From assembly GCA_030428915.1 (NCBI GenBank), contig JAUIDM010000004.1, forward strand, positions 1 through 38,388: a stretch of DNA of 38,388 nucleotides. The letters are read 5' to 3'. The stretch is from Alphaproteobacteria bacterium (GTDB lineage: Bacteria; Pseudomonadota; Alphaproteobacteria; Rhodobacterales; Rhodobacteraceae). Below the pieces are notes generated by a model. The model saw nothing but the letters and a program-made list of their open reading frames with translations, searched no databases and was not told the DNA's origin. Positions 26,886 through 35,527 of the stretch are shown here, piece by piece. A program made the translations under genes and the position numbers. How positions within the stretch are numbered: the stretch's first letter is position 1; each line of letters begins with the position of its first letter.

Positions 26886-28962
26886 AGGAAGCCTGTTGCT
26901 CGGTCAGCTTCTGACCCGCAATCGCCTTATTAACCAGCGAAAGCGCGGTGCGCGCCTCGTATCCGCGCGTCTGTGTCAGGGCGCGGGCGATTTCCTCATA
27001 AATCCCCGCTTCGCGCAGGGTTTGCGCTTCGCTTGTCGATCCGGTGAATATCTGCACAAACCGCTTGGACGCCTGCACCGCCTCGCCTGACCCAAGAAGT
27101 TCCAGAGCGCCCGGCTCGATCTGCTGTTTCACGCTGCCCTGAATGCTTTGGCGAATGGCGGTCTTGGAATTTTGCGCCACAGCAGCCCGCAATTCGAACG
27201 CCACCGCAGAACGGTCGATTTCCTCGAAAAACGCATCCGCAGCATTCTTGCCGAGAAGCATTCGCAGTTTTTGTTCGTTCGCCCGGCTGGACACGTCCCG
27301 CATCAACTTCAATGCCTCGCGCGCGTCCATATTCGGGTCGCTGATTGCCCGCGTGACATTGGCAAGCGTGTCGTCAATATAGGACCGAACGCCCGCCTTC
27401 ATGGCGTCACGTTCCGCTTTTGACGCACCGCGCAGCGATTCCACGACCGTTTCGCGCGTCGTTCCGGGTCGCAGAAGCGAATAACCGGTTTCGCCAGCCT
27501 TTACCCGCGAAATGGCGTCCGCTGCGGTGTCGAGGGCCTTGCCATACTCGGGAACCGCACCCTTCAGAACGTTGCGAATGTTCCTGGACAGTTCGCCATA
27601 AGCCCTTCCGAGCGGCGTTGTGCCGCCAAGCTTGCCTTGCCCGTCTGCCTTGTCGGCAACGCCTTGGAGCGCCCGCGTAAGATAGTCGATCTGCCGAACG
27701 TCCGGCATCCTCTCAAGAACGACCGATCCATCATCCGCGACCTTGGCGATAATCTGGCGGCTCTGCATTCCTTCAGCCGCCATCAGGGCGTTAGCGTCAT
27801 CAACAGCCGATTTCGGGACGCGCCGCAACAGGCGCTCAAGCGCCAAACCGCGCGCCGATGAATAGTCAATCGGCTTTCTGTACGCCGCACCATAGGCGGT
27901 TTCCCGTGCCGCCGCCGTACCCATGCGAATGTCACGGGCAATCGACTGCGCACCCTTTGCAGGGCCGAAAAACTTGTCCAGAGCGCCCGTCATTTCCTTC
28001 GACGCGCCGGTTACTCTATCCTCCACAGCGTCCTTGACGACACGACCCGCCGCGCCGCCGGAATTGGCCGCAGCGTCGAGCAGTTCGCGCGCGGGTTGCC
28101 CCGCATCGGCTAGCATGGCGTTATCGCCAGCCCGCGCCAGAGCCTGCGCCGCCGCCTTGTCGTCGCCAGCGTCCAGCGCGTTCTTGATGACCCTAGCCGC
28201 AGGCGCGGAAACTCCGAGTTGCTTCTGGATCACGGCAACGTCAGACCCTTTCAGATAGGCCAGAGCGCGCTTGATGCCTTCGGATGCATAAGGGGCCGCA
28301 GCGCCTAGAACGCCGCCCGCAAGACCGCCGAAAATGGCCTTGTCCTGCGCGTTCGCCGCGCGGCCCTCGCCCTGCTGTTCGCCAGCCCCGTAGACTGCGC
28401 CCTCAGTCGCGCCAACCCCAATGCCGAGACCAGCGCCCATAATTGCCCTCTGGCCAAGCGTCCGCGCCGAATTTGCGATGAAAGACGGTCCTGCAACGGC
28501 GGCCATCGGAATTGCACCCGCGACAGCGCCCGTCACATTCAACGCTGCCGACTGCCCCGGCTTTTCGCGCTTCATCGCGTCAGCGGTTGCGCGAAAAGCC
28601 TGCCCCGCCGCAGGATCAACGGCAGATAGGGCCTCATCCCAATATGACCCGACGAACGGCACACCTTCGGCAAGCTGTGTCGCGCGCGCATAGCCTGGGT
28701 TGCGGTCAATCCGTTCCCGGTCAATGTCGGATTGAACAACATCAACGGGCCTTGCGCCCTGCATGATCTGCTCAATCTTCGCGGGGTCGGTTGTTGAATA
28801 TCCGGGGCTTGAAAACGACATTTGGCCACCTTCGCCGCGATACACAACCCCACCATCATCGGTTGTCGCGACGACTTCTTGCCCGGCGGGTGCCTGCTTT
28901 GCGTATTTCGTCCACGGCCCTTGTGCGGACTGTGTGGCGTATTTTTCCCAAGGACCGGCCAT
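26809..28962 (-). CDS. Large internal virion/ejection protein
   Basis: From ATG 28962 (TAATG junction) the protein has 717 residues. The opening AGPWEKYATQSAQGPWTKYA is typical of phage ejection proteins. A glycine/alanine-rich hydrophobic region (about 145-235, NVTGAVAGAIPMAAVAGPSF; GAGLGIGVGATEGAVYGAGE) could insert into membrane; the remainder is a long helical body (residues 270-700). By position it corresponds to P22 gp16 or a similar protein that leaves the virion to form a DNA channel across the envelope. No lytic motif was seen in it. Confidence 0.78.
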   Translation of the reverse strand: MAGPWEKYATQSAQGPWTKYAKQAPAGQEVVATTDDGGVVYRGEGGQMSFSSPGYSTTDPAKIEQIMQGARPVDVVQSDIDRERIDRNPGYARATQLAEGVPFVGSYWDEALSAVDPAAGQAFRATADAMKREKPGQSAALNVTGAVAGAIPMAAVAGPSFIANSARTLGQRAIMGAGLGIGVGATEGAVYGAGEQQGEGRAANAQDKAIFGGLAGGVLGAAAPYASEGIKRALAYLKGSDVAVIQKQLGVSAPAARVIKNALDAGDDKAAAQALARAGDNAMLADAGQPARELLDAAANSGGAAGRVVKDAVEDRVTGASKEMTGALDKFFGPAKGAQSIARDIRMGTAAARETAYGAAYRKPIDYSSARGLALERLLRRVPKSAVDDANALMAAEGMQSRQIIAKVADDGSVVLERMPDVRQIDYLTRALQGVADKADGQGKLGGTTPLGRAYGELSRNIRNVLKGAVPEYGKALDTAADAISRVKAGETGYSLLRPGTTRETVVESLRGASKAERDAMKAGVRSYIDDTLANVTRAISDPNMDAREALKLMRDVSSRANEQKLRMLLGKNAADAFFEEIDRSAVAFELRAAVAQNSKTAIRQSIQGSVKQQIEPGALELLGSGEAVQASKRFVQIFTGSTSEAQTLREAGIYEEIARALTQTRGYEARTALSLVNKAIAGQKLTEQQASFIGKIVAETGVLSGSHEASRQLSTQ

Positions 28963-30140
28963 TACTGAACCTTCTCCCAGCTTTGCGGGTTTGCCGGGTC
29001 GCCGCCGAGGAAGCGATAGCCGCCCTCGATAGCGCCTTGTTGCGGCATGTTTTCGGCCCTTGCGGAAGCCGTGCCCTGTTGTGTAGCCCACCCAACAGGA
29101 CGAGATTGTGCAAGCGAAAGAATACCGCGCAATTCCGTGAGTGCAGCGCGATAATCTTCCGCTGACTGCGCGGTATCCAAGCGCCCGATAGCCTGCGTTG
29201 CCTTCTGCCCTTCGATTTCGGTGATCTGTCCGCCGCCCTTGAGGCTTTCAAACGCCTGCAAGAAGGCTTGGCCTTCAAGTTGGTTAGCCCGCGCGCCAAA
29301 ACGTCGCTGCGGCGTTCCGGGAATACCTTGCAGGTAGGAGTAAACGCCAGTTGACGTATCGAGTGCTGGGTCGCTCAAGATGCCGTCGATTGAGGCAATC
29401 ATGGCCGCCGGAGACGACGGCTTTAGGCCGCCCTCCTGCACATTCGCCCCCTGCTGGAACCGCACAGACCCATCCGCGCCCATTGTCAGGCTCATGCCGT
29501 CTTGCGCCGTGGCTTTCTGAACCGCCGCCTGATATGTCGCCTCGTCAATCCGACCCGCTTCGAAGTCAGCCTTCAGTTTCGCAAGGTTGGTCAGAGGCTC
29601 GGCAGGCGAATTCATCGCAAGCGCGTCCTTCAGACCAGCCGCGCCAGCAATGATCAGGTCGCGGTTTTCCGGCTTTGCAAAGCCCGGCCCGTAAATCGCT
29701 TCAATGGATTCCGTCACGCCCGGCATTTGCAGGATTGCCGCGAATTGTTCCGGCGTCTGGGCCTGCGTCATCATAGCCCCGGCCCGATTCACGTCAGCCA
29801 AAGCCTGTTGCCGCTGGTTCGCGTCCATCTGCGCGGCGAACTCAAGCCCACGAAGTCTCGCATTTTCCCGCGCAATGCCGATTTCCTGTTCCCGCGCCCG
29901 CATTCCTTGCTGTGTGGATTTCACGGTGAGCGCCGACATTGGATCGAGACCGGCCAGCGCGTTCAGTGCGTTCTGATCGCCTGCCAGGATGCCCGCGCCG
30001 TGTTGGCGGTATACGTCCCGCATGGCCTGTTGATCGCGCATCTGCATTGTCTGCGCGGCGAGGTCGTTACCGGCCTGCATCGCACCCAAGGCGTTGACGG
30101 GCTGGCCTGCAAGGATAATTCCGGGATTCATCTGGGCCAT
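28962..30140 (-). CDS. Internal virion/ejection protein
   Basis: A 392-residue, alanine/glutamine-rich, mostly helical protein (NALGAMQAGNDLAAQTMQMR, then AREQEIGIARENARLRGLEF). It lies between the peptidase and the large ejection protein in the P22-like order of DNA-transfer genes, corresponding in position to P22 gp20. It is a probable component ejected with the DNA. The conclusion rests on context and composition. Confidence 0.7.
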   Translation of the reverse strand: MAQMNPGIILAGQPVNALGAMQAGNDLAAQTMQMRDQQAMRDVYRQHGAGILAGDQNALNALAGLDPMSALTVKSTQQGMRAREQEIGIARENARLRGLEFAAQMDANQRQQALADVNRAGAMMTQAQTPEQFAAILQMPGVTESIEAIYGPGFAKPENRDLIIAGAAGLKDALAMNSPAEPLTNLAKLKADFEAGRIDEATYQAAVQKATAQDGMSLTMGADGSVRFQQGANVQEGGLKPSSPAAMIASIDGILSDPALDTSTGVYSYLQGIPGTPQRRFGARANQLEGQAFLQAFESLKGGGQITEIEGQKATQAIGRLDTAQSAEDYRAALTELRGILSLAQSRPVGWATQQGTASARAENMPQQGAIEGGYRFLGGDPANPQSWEKVQ

Positions 30141-30149
30141 GTCGTGTCC

Positions 30150-30689
30150 TTACACCATGCGAAACGCATTCGGGTCGAGTTGGAAATTGTTGTACTGGTA
30201 ACGCGGCACGGAAAGGGCGTTCTGCGGCGCTGGGGCCTGTGCTGGGGCCGCAAGCGCGTTCTGTCCGGGTGCGGGCTGCCCACCGCCGCGACGGAAGCCT
30301 AGAAGCTGGTCCGGTGAATAGCTGGCGATGCTGACTGCATCACCTTGGTTGCCTCCAAGAATCCGGATTGTGCCGTCGGGGTTGTACCCTTCGAAGAACC
30401 CGACATGCCCAAACGGGCCGTTCGGGTCGCCGCGTGAAAACACCGCTATATCGCCGCGCTGCGGGTCGTTGACTTCCGTCCCCCACTTGAGGAAGGACCG
30501 CGCCATGTTCGACCCTGTGCCTTGCTGTCCAGACTGCTGAAGCGTGGCGTTGACGAAAGCAGCGCACCATGCCGTTGTCTGCGGGTCGAGGTTAGCGCCG
30601 CCGGTCGTCAGATAGTCCTGAAGCGCGACCTTCTTGTCGGTTTCATTCAGACCAATCTGTGCCGCCGCAAGGTCAAGCGCGTTAGCCAT
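30150..30689 (-). CDS. Virion-associated peptidase, CHAP/NlpC-like (TIGR02594-type)
   Basis: A 179-residue protein with a papain-like triad: C42 in AWCAAFVNATLQ, H95 in FGHVGFFEG, and N114 in LGGNQGDAVS. The domain covers residues 1-135, followed by a Pro/Ala/Gln-rich tail (PAPGQNALAAPAQAPAPQ). Such domains cut peptide bonds in peptidoglycan. Its position among ejection-protein genes suggests that it opens the cell wall locally during DNA entry, rather than acting at lysis, where a separate GH19 enzyme is present. Confidence 0.85.
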   Translation of the reverse strand: MANALDLAAAQIGLNETDKKVALQDYLTTGGANLDPQTTAWCAAFVNATLQQSGQQGTGSNMARSFLKWGTEVNDPQRGDIAVFSRGDPNGPFGHVGFFEGYNPDGTIRILGGNQGDAVSIASYSPDQLLGFRRGGGQPAPGQNALAAPAQAPAPQNALSVPRYQYNNFQLDPNAFRMV

Positions 30690-30692
30690 AAC

Positions 30693-31631
30693 TCACCCCC
30701 AGAACCCGCCGGAGGCCCAAGGCGCATCGAAGATACCCGCGCTCTGACTCGCGCCGGGGTTCAGGGCGTTCTGGTATTGCCAGATGCCCACGGCATTGCC
30801 GATTCCGCTGTTGATCGCGTTGCCCGCGCCAATCGCACCCGCCGCCTGCGCGTTGCCGATATTCGCAAGGGCACTCGATGCGCCTGTGCCGTAATTCTGC
30901 GCTGCGGCACCCTGCATTCCGGCGGCGCTTTGACCACCTGCGGCCATACCAGCAAGGCGGTTGTAGTAATTCGCGTATTCGTCCGCCGCCAGACCTTCGC
31001 CGTATTGCTGCGCAGCCTTCATTGTGGCCCCGGAGAAAAGCCCGCCAGACGATGCCGCCGAACGGTCAATCGCGTTGATGCCTTCGGAAAGCCGGAAGTC
31101 ATACCCCGGCGTTGCCTTGAACCCGCCATACGTCGTGCCGCCGGTCTTGTTCGCATTCGCATAGGCTTTTGCGTCGGCCCTGGTATCAAACACTTCGCCG
31201 TTGACCATGTAGCGGTTTGCGGGGGTCTGTGGCTGTTGCGGCGAAGTACGGGCAGCAACGCGGGCGTTTTCCCGATCGCTCCGATCCCGCCCCGCAACAG
31301 GCGGTTGAAGTGCAACGGGGGTATTGAAGTCAACCCCCGGCCTTGCCGCCGTTGGATACCCACCTGAAAAGCGCGACCCGCCATTGAGAACCGTGATTTC
31401 CGGTGCCTGCCCCCCGAACGTTGGCGCTTCGCCGAGACCCAACTCGTATTGCAGGGCGTCAAGGGCGTTCCGTCCGGCGCTGACAAACGGGCTGAAAAGG
31501 TCTTTCTGTTCGCCGTAAATCTTTTCCTGCAAGTCGATCTGCCGGTTGGCGGCGGCTTCTTGCGACCGTGCGGCGCTTTTGGCGGAACCTGCCTGAATAA
31601 GCCCGCCAACGACCGAACCGAAAATACCCAT
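30693..31631 (-). CDS. DNA transfer/ejection protein (P22 gp7-like position)
   Basis: A 312-residue protein with an N-terminal glycine-rich helix (FGSVVGGLIQAGSAKSAARS) and a Gln-rich coiled coil (QEAAANRQIDLQEKIYGEQK), then Gly/Ala-rich low-charge sequence. It ends FDAPWASGGFWG, an aromatic-glycine tail. The opening MGIFGSVVGGLI is typical of phage DNA-transfer proteins that are ejected with the genome. It lies upstream of the peptidase in the expected order. Confidence 0.72.
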   Translation of the reverse strand: MGIFGSVVGGLIQAGSAKSAARSQEAAANRQIDLQEKIYGEQKDLFSPFVSAGRNALDALQYELGLGEAPTFGGQAPEITVLNGGSRFSGGYPTAARPGVDFNTPVALQPPVAGRDRSDRENARVAARTSPQQPQTPANRYMVNGEVFDTRADAKAYANANKTGGTTYGGFKATPGYDFRLSEGINAIDRSAASSGGLFSGATMKAAQQYGEGLAADEYANYYNRLAGMAAGGQSAAGMQGAAAQNYGTGASSALANIGNAQAAGAIGAGNAINSGIGNAVGIWQYQNALNPGASQSAGIFDAPWASGGFWG

Positions 31632-31632
31632 G

Positions 31633-32001
31633 TCAGGGCCTCCATTCCATCAGCACAAGACCACCAAAGGCCCCGGCCATTGTTCCTCCTACGCGCTCCG
31701 CAAGGGATACGGCAGGGCGGTTTCCTTGATTGATCGCGAACACTACGGCCTTGGGATCCGTATCCGCCCAGAATGCCCGGAGAAGCGCCTTGGACGGCAT
31801 GACCGTATGCCCCCATGCTTCGGGCTTCACACCCACATGGCAGGCCCACACGCCGGGCCACAGCACCCCGTGAAAGGCGAGACAAACCCCATCAGTGGCG
31901 TAGTAAACATAATCCTCGGGCAAGTCCTTTTCCGTCAGCCCGAAAGCGTGCTGCGACGGGTGCGCGAAGTATTCACGCGCCTCGTCAACCGTTACCCTCA
32001 C
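31633..32001 (-). CDS. GNAT-like acetyltransferase in the virion gene block
   Basis: A 122-residue protein with features of a short GNAT fold. A central strand (WPGVWACHVGVKPEAWG) is followed by a helix (MPSKALLRAFWADTDPKAVV) and the typical C-terminal motif INQGNRPAVSLAERVGG, similar to the N-x-x-x-IxLAExxGF ending of N-acetyltransferases. It is small for GNAT (usually 140-160 residues), so the acetyl-CoA P-loop is not fully visible. Proteins of this type occur in podovirus structural regions. The substrate is unknown; catalysis is not certain. Confidence 0.65.
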   Translation of the reverse strand: MRVTVDEAREYFAHPSQHAFGLTEKDLPEDYVYYATDGVCLAFHGVLWPGVWACHVGVKPEAWGHTVMPSKALLRAFWADTDPKAVVFAINQGNRPAVSLAERVGGTMAGAFGGLVLMEWRP

Positions 32002-32207
32002 CCCGCCGCGTCCAGTATCGCGTTGATAGCCGTGCGGGCTTCGGCGTCAATCGTCGCACCGCCCGTTGGGTCAGATAGCGCCGCGATTGCCGCAAGCTTC
32101 GCCTCTGCCGCTTCAAGCCGGTCATTCATGTCCGCCAGCAGCTTGTAGCCTTCAAGCGTCAATCTGCCGTCCGCAACGTAGACTTCCTGGATGTTCGGGG
32201 CGCTCAT
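31998..32207 (-). CDS. Small hypothetical virion-region protein
   Basis: A 69-residue protein overlapping both neighbours by 4 bp. It opens SAPNIQEVYVADGRLTLEGY and continues as a coiled coil (LLADMNDRLEAAEAKLAAIA). A short head-tail or tail-assembly chaperone role is possible by position only. Confidence 0.6.
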   Translation of the reverse strand: MSAPNIQEVYVADGRLTLEGYKLLADMNDRLEAAEAKLAAIAALSDPTGGATIDAEARTAINAILDAAG

Positions 32208-33538
32208 GCGACCTCCAATATCGCCTGTGCCTTCAGTGGCAGCTCAACAGCGTCGGAGATGGTTGCCTCGACCGTCCATTGCCTTGCGGTGCCGAGCGCC
32301 CGCCAGACAAGCCGCGCGTCGTAATCGCCCACAGCCCCGAAGCTGCGCCACTTCTCGTTCGACCAAGTTTTGCCGCTATCCTTTGAGACACGGATATACA
32401 TTTGAGGCTCGCGACCGGACACAGCCGAAACCCCCATACGCCCCAACAATTCCAGCCGCACGAGCGTCTGATATTCTCCCGTCTTCAGCGTCCGCGACGT
32501 GATTTTCCGCACCAAGGGACCATCGAAATCGGCGTTCGTGCGACCAAGACGCAGGATTTGCCCCAAGTCCCCGCCGACGTGCCAGTATCCCCACGCCTTC
32601 ACCGCCGAAACCACCCGCCACGGGTTCAATTCCGTGCCCGCCCCCCGGTTGTGCCATTCGCCCGTTGAAAGGTCGTAAACCCACGCAACCCGGTCATTGA
32701 ACTGGATGACGCAGAACTTGTGCCCTTCGTCCTCGTAGTAAAAGCACCGCCTCGCCTGACCTTGCGAAATGTCCGTCTCGACCGGCGGGATGGAAACGGG
32801 CTGCAACCCCGCCCCGTTGGTGATATAGGCAATCCCGTCATCCCCGACAAAGAACGCCCCGCCGTCGAACTTGGCCACCAAGCCAAACGCCTTTAGTCCG
32901 GTATCCAGCACCCCACCGTTGACACGCGAAAAACCGGCGCTCGTCGGATACCAGATTTCGCAGCTTTCTTCTTTCATCAGCCACAGGTTGCCGTTGATGA
33001 CGACAGCCCTCAGAATATTGTCATCCCGGCCCTCAGCCGTGGCGAAATCAAGACCGCCAAGCGTTTCGGCATCAGCAACGTCGGACCATTGAAACCGCCG
33101 CCCGTTCAATTCCGTCATCACTGTGACTTGGCCGATGAATTCCACCGAACCAACCGCATCAAACGACCCACCCGTGGGGGTGTTCAACGTCGATCCATCC
33201 CAGACGTAGTAATCCCCGCCCGCTGCGACCGCGACCTTCCCGTTATTGCCGGAAATCGTCGCGTCCCCATCTTCTACCTGCCCGAGCGTCGAGATACTGC
33301 CGCCAGATGTGATCTGGTGCAGTTCCCCGCCGCAGACCGCGTAAACATCGCCATTCACCGCCTGCATGGCCCGAAGGAACACCGCGTCGATATCAGCAAA
33401 GAGCGTCGTGCCGGGAACCGATTTCAGAACAAACCCGTCTTCCCCCGGTTCGCGGTACACGTTGATCAGCCGCGACGTGTTCGCCTGCGCAAAGTCGTCA
33501 TCCTTGCGCGATTGGCCGACAAACTCGACGAAGGGCAT
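32204..33538 (-). CDS. Tail hub/packaged-DNA stabilisation protein (P22 gp10-like)
   Basis: A 444-residue protein. The opening FVGQSRKDDDFAQANTSRLI, then NVYREPGEDGFVLKSVPGT matches the P22 gp10-type family of tail-accessory proteins, which seal the portal after packaging and form the hub for tailspikes. The body is beta-propeller-like with many Gly/Trp/Tyr turns (GKVAVAAGGDYYVWDG; NGNLWLMKEESCEIWYPTS). It overlaps the gp4-like gene by 1 bp, as expected for partners in the head-tail connector. Confidence 0.82.
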   Translation of the reverse strand: MPFVEFVGQSRKDDDFAQANTSRLINVYREPGEDGFVLKSVPGTTLFADIDAVFLRAMQAVNGDVYAVCGGELHQITSGGSISTLGQVEDGDATISGNNGKVAVAAGGDYYVWDGSTLNTPTGGSFDAVGSVEFIGQVTVMTELNGRRFQWSDVADAETLGGLDFATAEGRDDNILRAVVINGNLWLMKEESCEIWYPTSAGFSRVNGGVLDTGLKAFGLVAKFDGGAFFVGDDGIAYITNGAGLQPVSIPPVETDISQGQARRCFYYEDEGHKFCVIQFNDRVAWVYDLSTGEWHNRGAGTELNPWRVVSAVKAWGYWHVGGDLGQILRLGRTNADFDGPLVRKITSRTLKTGEYQTLVRLELLGRMGVSAVSGREPQMYIRVSKDSGKTWSNEKWRSFGAVGDYDARLVWRALGTARQWTVEATISDAVELPLKAQAILEVA

Positions 33539-34218
33539 CAGAAGTAATCCCCAATCGCGTCAAGTTGATCTTCCGTGCCGCCCATAGGATCGACAACGAA
33601 CACCCGGATTTTTTCCACGTCCGGGAATGTGTCGGTTGAACTGTCGGCATAGGTCACGCCGAAGTCCGCGCGGAACCGGCCCACGTTGCGCGTATCCGCC
33701 GCCGTGAATGTGTAACTCACGGTCGGGGTGCCGGTCGCGGTCACAATCGTGGCCGAAGCGCCGTTGATCACGACATTGCCGTATTCATCGCGCATGTTGA
33801 ACACGACCGTCGCCCCGGTAAGAACCGTAGATTTGGGCGAAAGCGCGAATACCAGCGTTGGCGATGTCTGGCCCTGCGAAATGACAAACCCGTCAGCATA
33901 ATCCGAAGCGCCGGGACGGTCGTCGGAAATCAACGCGGCCCGAAGCCGCGCCACGCCCGCAGAACGGGGCAGGTACGCCCTGCTATAGTGCCCGGCAATG
34001 TCAGACGCCAGAATGTGTGCAAGGCCCATCAGCGCCTTCTGTGGCGTCTCTGACAGCGGCCACGAAATAGCCAAGCCCTGCGAACTGATCATTTCGACAT
34101 AGATCGAGTCCAGCACATCACCGGCAAAGGCGTCCTGATCGGCTGTCGGGGTTTCATCCGCAGACAACACGCCGATCAGGCGGTGCGCCATCGCGATAAT
34201 GTCACTTCTTGTCGGCAT
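33538..34218 (-). CDS. Head-tail adaptor (P22 gp4-like) with C-terminal Ig-like extension
   Basis: A 226-residue protein. Residues 1-115 (SDIIAMAHRLIGVLSADETP, then ALMGLAHILASDIAGHYSRA) fit the helical gp4-type tail accessory factor that binds beneath the portal. The C-terminal half (about 115-226) is beta-rich (SPTLVFALSPKSTVLTGATV, TPTVSYTFTAADTRNVGRF), an Ig/BppU-type domain not present in classic gp4. This fusion may add a surface-binding module to the neck. Start ATG 34218 overlaps the next upstream gene by 17 bp. Confidence 0.75.
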   Translation of the reverse strand: MPTRSDIIAMAHRLIGVLSADETPTADQDAFAGDVLDSIYVEMISSQGLAISWPLSETPQKALMGLAHILASDIAGHYSRAYLPRSAGVARLRAALISDDRPGASDYADGFVISQGQTSPTLVFALSPKSTVLTGATVVFNMRDEYGNVVINGASATIVTATGTPTVSYTFTAADTRNVGRFRADFGVTYADSSTDTFPDVEKIRVFVVDPMGGTEDQLDAIGDYF

Positions 34219-34369
34219 TCGCTTTGCGTCCCGGCTTCACTTCGGAAAAATCAGGAATGCCGCGCAATTTCGCGGCCAACACGTCATCGACCTCGACCGC
34301 CTTGCCCTTCTGGAACGTCACGTCCCGAATGGTGCATTCGTCCTGCGGCCCGTCATACTTGAATTTCAT
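34202..34369 (-). CDS. Small hypothetical protein between capsid and adaptor genes
   Basis: ATG 34369 follows AGGAGG by five bases. The 55-residue product (KFKYDGPQDECTIRDVTFQK, then AAKLRGIPDFSEVKPGRKA) has the look of small phage head-region proteins of the FkyDG type. It is short enough to be missed by gene finders, but the ribosome site is strong. A head-completion role is possible by position. Confidence 0.65.
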   Translation of the reverse strand: MKFKYDGPQDECTIRDVTFQKGKAVEVDDVLAAKLRGIPDFSEVKPGRKANADKK

Positions 34370-34380
34370 CGAAACCTCCT

Positions 34381-34407
34381 AAAAGGCAGGACGGGGCCGA
34401 AGCCCCG
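34381..34407 (-). terminator. Terminator-like hairpin downstream of the capsid gene
   Basis: CGGGGC at 34392-34397 pairs with GCCCCG at 34402-34407 around CGAA (UUCG on the minus strand). The minus-strand transcript continues with CCTGCC and TTTT (34384-34381). It lies directly after the major capsid gene, where partial termination would lift capsid expression over the downstream genes. Confidence 0.6.
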
Positions 34408-34418
34408 CCCAATTGTCA

Positions 34419-35510
34419 TCACGCGTCGGCAACAGCCGCGAAGTGGCCCGTAACCATGCCGTGATCGACAGAGTTGAACACGGCCTTTTCGATGCCACGG
34501 CATTCTTCGATGCCGATGCCGGTCGCAAAGCCGTAGTCGGTTTCGTTCTTCTTGGTCGATTTCGGCTCTTGGCCCCAAGCGAGAACAACCGACTGCGCAC
34601 CGCAGAAGAACACCTTGGCAACGTCGATGCTGCCAGCGCCAGCGCCCGAAATCACCGGGATTTCCGGGATTTCCCGGATGATGACGCCATCATAGATCAG
34701 GTCGCCGTCCTGGAAGATCGGGTTGGTGCCAACCGCACGTTCGCGCGCTTCGCGGTTCGCCGTCTGCATGACCGTATTCTCTTTCAGGTCACGGAACGGC
34801 AGCGAGCCAGCGAACAGCACGAAGTATTCCCGGCCCGAACCGTCATTCACCTTGTACGGGCGAATATGCGGGTCGGCGGTCTTGGCCATGCGCTTCATCA
34901 GCGAAACAGCCGCCGGGGTCAGCTTGTCGGCGGTGTTGTCGATGTTCGCCAGCGAGCCGGAGTGGTCGTAGGTCGCACCGCCAGCCGGGGCAGTCGTCGA
35001 AAGGTTCGACTTGGCCGCGCCGAACAGCACGCGGTCAACGTTGTCGTCGATCCACGCGTCTTTCTGCGCTTCAGTCGCCGAACCGTAGGCAACGCCCTGG
35101 ATAGACATCATCGCGGCAATCAGGCCGTCGCGCAGCTTGTCCATGGACCACGATTGCAGCATGTCTTTCGCTGCCATGCGCAGGTCCATTTCGGTCCAGT
35201 GTTCTTCCGGCTTCTTGATCTCCACGGCGTTGCGGAGCCAATCAACCGAAATTGCCTGGTTGTAGTTGCCAAGGGCTTCTTCGGAGCCGACCAGCGCGGT
35301 CGTGCCGGTCACACCAGCGCCCGAAAGGCGGGTGATCAGCGGAATGTTGATCGTCTTGCCGCCAGACGTAAGCTCGTGCTTCACCTGGAAAATCGAGTTG
35401 GTGCCCTTGCCCATGTAGGGCTTGAAGCCGGAGTTGCGGATATATTCCGCGAAGTACTGCGCATCCCACTTTTGTACGCGGGAGGCAGTAGCGAGGGTTG
35501 TCGTAGTCAT
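34419..35510 (-). CDS. Major capsid protein, N4-gp56 family
   Basis: A 363-residue protein. The N-terminus (SRVQKWDAQYFAEYIRNSGF, then GTNSIFQVKHELTSGGKTIN) and the sequence DHWTEM-like EHWTEMDLRMAAKDML fit the N4-gp56 (DUF4043-type) HK97-fold capsid family. The C-terminal third holds the beta-strands VFFCGAQSVVLAWGQ and the ending FAAVADA. It forms the icosahedral shell. It is preceded by a scaffold gene and followed by a terminator-like hairpin, the usual setting for a highly expressed coat protein. Confidence 0.9.
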   Translation of the reverse strand: MTTTTLATASRVQKWDAQYFAEYIRNSGFKPYMGKGTNSIFQVKHELTSGGKTINIPLITRLSGAGVTGTTALVGSEEALGNYNQAISVDWLRNAVEIKKPEEHWTEMDLRMAAKDMLQSWSMDKLRDGLIAAMMSIQGVAYGSATEAQKDAWIDDNVDRVLFGAAKSNLSTTAPAGGATYDHSGSLANIDNTADKLTPAAVSLMKRMAKTADPHIRPYKVNDGSGREYFVLFAGSLPFRDLKENTVMQTANREARERAVGTNPIFQDGDLIYDGVIIREIPEIPVISGAGAGSIDVAKVFFCGAQSVVLAWGQEPKSTKKNETDYGFATGIGIEECRGIEKAVFNSVDHGMVTGHFAAVADA

Positions 35511-35527
35511 CTCACTTTACCTTGTGA

